10,895 nucleotides of DNA from Deltaproteobacteria bacterium (GTDB lineage Bacteria; Myxococcota; Polyangia; Haliangiales; Haliangiaceae). Below, piece by piece: positions 9,001 through 10,895 of the stretch. The stretch is from NCBI GenBank assembly GCA_018262455.1, contig JAGSPR010000215.1, forward strand, positions 1 to 10,895, read 5' to 3'. The position numbers were made by a program, and so were the translations under genes. Each line of letters starts with the position of its first letter. The first letter of the stretch is position 1. The notes below the pieces were generated by a model, which did no database searches, was not told where the DNA came from, and saw only the letters and a list, made by a program, of their open reading frames with translations.

Positions 9001-10862
9001 TGTGGAAGCGGTTCGAGGATGCGCAGAAGCGGGGCCATCGTGACTCCACCGTGGACGTCGCGCTGCGCCTCGGCGATCTGCTCGAGAAGACCAACTCGCC
9101 CGACGCGGTCCGCGTCTACCGCGCCGCGCTGATCGTCGCCCCGGACGACCGCGAGATCCTGCGCCGGGTCGTCGGTCTGCTCGCCGAGCACGACAACCCG
9201 CGCGAGGGCGCTGTCCTCATGGAGCGCTTGCTCGCCGTCGAGACACCGGAGCGAGCTCCCGAGCTCGCCGGCCGGCTCGCGACGATGTGGGAAGCCGCTG
9301 GCGATGTGAAGGGCGTGCAGCGCACGCTCGAGCTCGCCCACGGGTCCGCTCCCGACGACCGGGCGATCCACGACCGGCTCGAGAAGTGGTACCGCGATCA
9401 CGAGCTGTGGGCCGAGCTGGCCGAGCTCATGACCCGTGACGCCGAGCGCATGGAGGATGGAGCTGCCGTCGAGCGCTTGCGGGAAGCTGCTTCCGTCTAC
9501 TCGGGCTTCCTCGGCCAGCCCCTCAAGGCCGCGGAGGTGCTGCGCAAGGCACGCCAGCGTGCGCCTCACGTGGCCGAGCTCGTCACCGACCACGCCACGG
9601 CACTCGCCGCGGCAGGCGAGCTCGACGCCGCCCAGCGCGCGATCGGTGAGGCCCTCGCCACCGTCAAGGGCGATGGACGCACCTCGCTGTTGCTGCTGCG
9701 TGCGAGCTTCCGTCAGCAGCTCGGCGACGACGCGTCGGCGGTCACCGATCTGAGCGAGGCGTACGAGCTCGACAAGGAACGCATCCACGAGACGCTCAGC
9801 CTGGGGCTCGAGAGGCTACGCGCCCGAGCCGAGCGCGACGGCGACCTGCCGACCGAGCGCACCGCGACCCTCCGGCTGGCCCAGCTGCTGACCAGCCACG
9901 GCGAGCTGGAGCGCGGGCGTGCCCACCTGGTCGCCTGGATCGAGCGTGACCCACGCGATATCGAGCCGCTGTACATGCTGTGTGACCTCGACGAGTCGAT
10001 CTCGCACTGGGACGGCGTGTCCGCCGCAGCGACTCGCCTGGCCTACGTCACCGAGGGCGAGGCCCAGGTCGCAGCCGCGCTTCGAGCTGCCACGGCGTCG
10101 GCCGCGGCCGGCCGTCCCGCCGATGCGGTCCCCGTCCTCGAGCTCGTGCACCAGAGCCAGCCCAGCGTCGAGGTGCTGCGCAACAAGCTGCGCGAGACCT
10201 ACGAGGCAGCGGGCGAGTTCCGCTTGCTCGCGGGCGTGCTGATCGCCGACGCCGATCACGGCGCCGATCCCGCACTGCGTTACCAGAACTATCGCCGGGC
10301 CGCCGAGCTGCTGCTCTATCAGCTCGAGGACGCGGCGGGTGCGCAGGTGCCGGCCCAGAAGGCCCTCGAGCTCCAGCCCGACGACCACACCGCGCTGATG
10401 CTCAACGTCGACGTCCTCATCGCGTCGGGCTCTCTCGAAGATGCCGGACGTACCCTCGAGGCTGCGATCCAGGCCCAGAAGAAGCGCACGCCGGAGCTGG
10501 CGGTGCTCCAGCAGCGGATGGGCCGCGTCGCATCGATGATGGGCGACAAGGACGGCCAGCTGAACTGGCTCAAGAAGGCGTTCGATGTCGATCGCAAGAA
10601 CTCCGAGGTCGCCGCCGAGCTCGCGCAGCTCGCGACCGAGATCGGCGACTACGAGCTCGCGCTCAAGCCGCTGCGGGCGATCACGCTGATGGACAACCCA
10701 TCCCCCGTGACCCGGCCGATGGCCTTGCTCTGGGAGGCCAAGATCGAGCACGCGCGTGGCAACCGCGCCAAGGCCGAGCTGTGGGCGAAGAAGGCCCTGC
10801 GCGAGGACCCCGCGTTTGCCGACGCCCAGCAGTTCCTCGACGAGCTCAGCGCCAGCACCTGA
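3096..10862 (+). CDS. Giant tetratricopeptide-repeat (TPR) protein, 2588 residues
   Basis: A very long all-helical solenoid, presumably a cytoplasmic protein-interaction scaffold: no signal peptide, membrane segment or enzyme motif is visible. The ATG at 3096 is preferred over the GTG at 3048 (16 residues longer) because of the GAGGAG site. The start, [18 protein letters not shown], resembles N-termini I associate with large myxobacterial TPR proteins. Canonical TPR helix-B endings are clear, such as [10 protein letters not shown] (Y605-P613), Y1032-P1040, ALALDP (P1332) and ALELQP (P2428). Two further motifs recur: a helix start like LLREAAQL followed by Asp and Ala (at least 14 variants from end to end), and an ERW/ELW turn leading a helix (residues 108, 180, 488, 560, 1272, 2103). 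Less repetitive stretches at about 949-972 and a Pro/acidic hinge at 1442-1449 (PPGDDENE) may separate blocks. The last 100 residues are typical TPRs. The frame is unbroken over 7.8 kb. The partner and pathway are unknown; the receptor gene 191 bp upstream is in the same orientation. Confidence 0.93.
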   Translation: MADLSQFKEAAAAVKHSPHAVSAWEDVEALAADLDQPDAIVALYNEALGGNVEPQVAEMIGARAGGFCDEWFGDDPTVLEKILVRVTKLAPASDSALQRLSVIYTVAERWAEALGLYDRAVESTKDKPRRVRLLREAAQLAKDVANQPDKAIRYYQALLPLTPEDGQISQSLERLLERHERWPDLISLWEGRLETQPKKEREKSRARIATVWLDNLRDPQRALAASKPLLAEADDDRDPTSLLERVIDSPNATKAIRDATLDLLRSHYDAAARPKEVIRVLEKVIALDPSTSGPLHEEAGSRLAELDELAPAMDHFAALLAMSPESSATEEKLRQLAERGGLHERYADGVAAAARASNDPTRQVELLAEAARTRLDRLEDIESAIKLLVEASAISGAAEHEQLGVARRLAALYDQTNQPRDRLGVLERQAQLEGNEVARSSILSEAAKLAESLGETDRALSLWERRIDSDPNDLSGLDARIGILQAQERWDELVAALESRANKVTAPNQKRADLVRVALVHHQQRNDLPAAINAWQRVVADHKDDEEGISALADLLAETERWADMAKLLESTSGRSTARTIARLVRLGDALRQHLDEPGRALSAYRNAIAIDPASKEARAGLTALLEADGTRAGAADALAQAFRINGDLGGVLELLPARLAEAKEDRTRLALLREAAQLRLEHKHDATGALADLAKAFPLAPRDQLIEHQIHSLAKSTGDFATAAVAYRAAIDALGNDPREAARLRLAYADLVGDHLNDQPTAADAYAQVASVEPGNRRAVHAFASLGVELGRWDDAAAIVVRYCGIREAFDDELLSILEVGAAKHAAHDAVATALTTALDNLKLPSAVGAMFCYRLAVLHRDHRHDQHAAIKAMRRALELGGDRAAWLGELVALEREQGASTQLLDALRRLADADGRDLDSLVGAADVASKLGEREQALAILSAVLGRATAAWRGTASIRSARSVDAVAKWAIDALVDLYRTGGRARAAVDTLIEAARLPFDQATRREMRLRAAQLATVELGDNSAAIDMYRSVLAQAPNDLEVIERLAHVLGLEDRVPELLTLRQIQLGLETDLDKKLQLRLELAKLVGIVEERGGRLDALKANLEDCPGHEASIDAVSELLSSKGQHRPLADLLEQQAQRLETAGEISRAAKLWARYAHVAEADTKEVERAISGHRRVVALAPTSESLRALARLNLERSQPGQAVPWLESLLGTVAPAERLLVISQLAKAHLSANQPDRAIAAIEVNLDDKEQAIELRMLLADLYRKAELWEPLARHLTRSLPLLGGPDGANEKLAREFAREASSIYLTRLDSPAKAIPALETALALDPTDKDLRTALAIGQRVAGRLVEARALLAELIADFGRRRSPERAALHVELARVSQAEGKVDEAMTEMESASKMDASNAAIQKELAEMARTTGQLDKAERVFRALLLVVRRQPPGDDENEVGASEVLFELSKLATGDQATELLESAMETAISSDAEVRRLRRSLIAHNEGELLLKVLEKRLATNPDVHSQARLLSDMGEALDKQLDRGNEALDAFIRAIGVMPSRTDLHERARELAKRTGQTKRFVEAVDSVVNQLRRKDDPPLIANLLMRAGEALEQDANDLRGAANLYRRVEILGERLAEAFYAQARVAAELGDIPEQARTLDKMFELAGTDTEPTPGQVDALYRLSEIFLGSEARKRQGFELLERAFTAEPRWGQAGRLLKIAVADIGSTNTTADEDKILAMYERVARNGGDSELLLDFLERRAGLPGASPQQIREAVDVAVEHAQEQRAEALLVRAVAAARETADGLGSAPWAVLALAERRLAAGDLSQAKDLTYEIAPIAEPEQIDGLAMRIATRALAHRRVDLAADVYEFLRERSPADRAVWQPLLTIYRETGDGDRLGSVISSTLPALVTAGERNALRLEHARFLIENLKRFHDALDVLRDCLSDDADNLEAAELYESTLRQLGDDDGIAEFLWKRFEDAQKRGHRDSTVDVALRLGDLLEKTNSPDAVRVYRAALIVAPDDREILRRVVGLLAEHDNPREGAVLMERLLAVETPERAPELAGRLATMWEAAGDVKGVQRTLELAHGSAPDDRAIHDRLEKWYRDHELWAELAELMTRDAERMEDGAAVERLREAASVYSGFLGQPLKAAEVLRKARQRAPHVAELVTDHATALAAAGELDAAQRAIGEALATVKGDGRTSLLLLRASFRQQLGDDASAVTDLSEAYELDKERIHETLSLGLERLRARAERDGDLPTERTATLRLAQLLTSHGELERGRAHLVAWIERDPRDIEPLYMLCDLDESISHWDGVSAAATRLAYVTEGEAQVAAALRAATASAAAGRPADAVPVLELVHQSQPSVEVLRNKLRETYEAAGEFRLLAGVLIADADHGADPALRYQNYRRAAELLLYQLEDAAGAQVPAQKALELQPDDHTALMLNVDVLIASGSLEDAGRTLEAAIQAQKKRTPELAVLQQRMGRVASMMGDKDGQLNWLKKAFDVDRKNSEVAAELAQLATEIGDYELALKPLRAITLMDNPSPVTRPMALLWEAKIEHARGNRAKAELWAKKALREDPAFADAQQFLDELSAST

Positions 10863-10895
10863 CGTCCAACGACGAGAGGCCCGACACCTGTGTGC
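10863..10895. other. Short tail after the TPR gene, nothing recognised
   Basis: The 33 bases after the stop codon (10860-10862) show no hairpin with a T-run, ribosome binding site or start of another gene. The terminator or next gene, if any, lies outside the window. Confidence 0.5.

Overview
The window holds two complete genes on the + strand and very little else. Base composition is very GC-rich throughout (by eye about two thirds G+C or more), with strong G/C third-position preference. That composition, a TonB-receptor-like outer-membrane barrel, and a giant cytoplasmic TPR protein with myxobacterial-style repeats point to a Gram-negative bacterium, most likely a member of the Myxococcota (for example the Polyangiales or Haliangiales). 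The lineage is an inference from style, not from a marker gene.

Layout. Positions 1-219 are non-coding upstream sequence, with a good inverted repeat at 129-160. Gene 1 (220-2904) encodes an 894-residue secreted protein: signal peptide, the later part of a TonB-receptor plug, and a large beta-barrel ending in phenylalanine. The gap 2905-3095 contains five tandem 8-bp units (3002-3041) and no convincing terminator. Gene 2 (3096-10862) encodes a 2588-residue protein built almost wholly from TPR-like helical repeats, with no signal peptide or membrane segment. The last 33 bases hold nothing recognisable.

The two genes run in the same direction, 191 bp apart. The sequence does not show whether they are co-transcribed or work together. 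One product should sit in the outer membrane and the other in the cytoplasm, so direct contact is unlikely without a partner outside the window. All other long open frames, including minus-strand frames of 870, 828 and 619 codons, are best read as by-products of GC-rich coding sequence.

I do not see CRISPR arrays, RNA genes, insertion sequences, toxin-antitoxin or defence genes. The observations most worth following are the octanucleotide array before the giant gene, the modular design of the giant protein, the missing TonB box in the barrel protein, and a well-placed ATG in the wrong frame at the start of gene 1.
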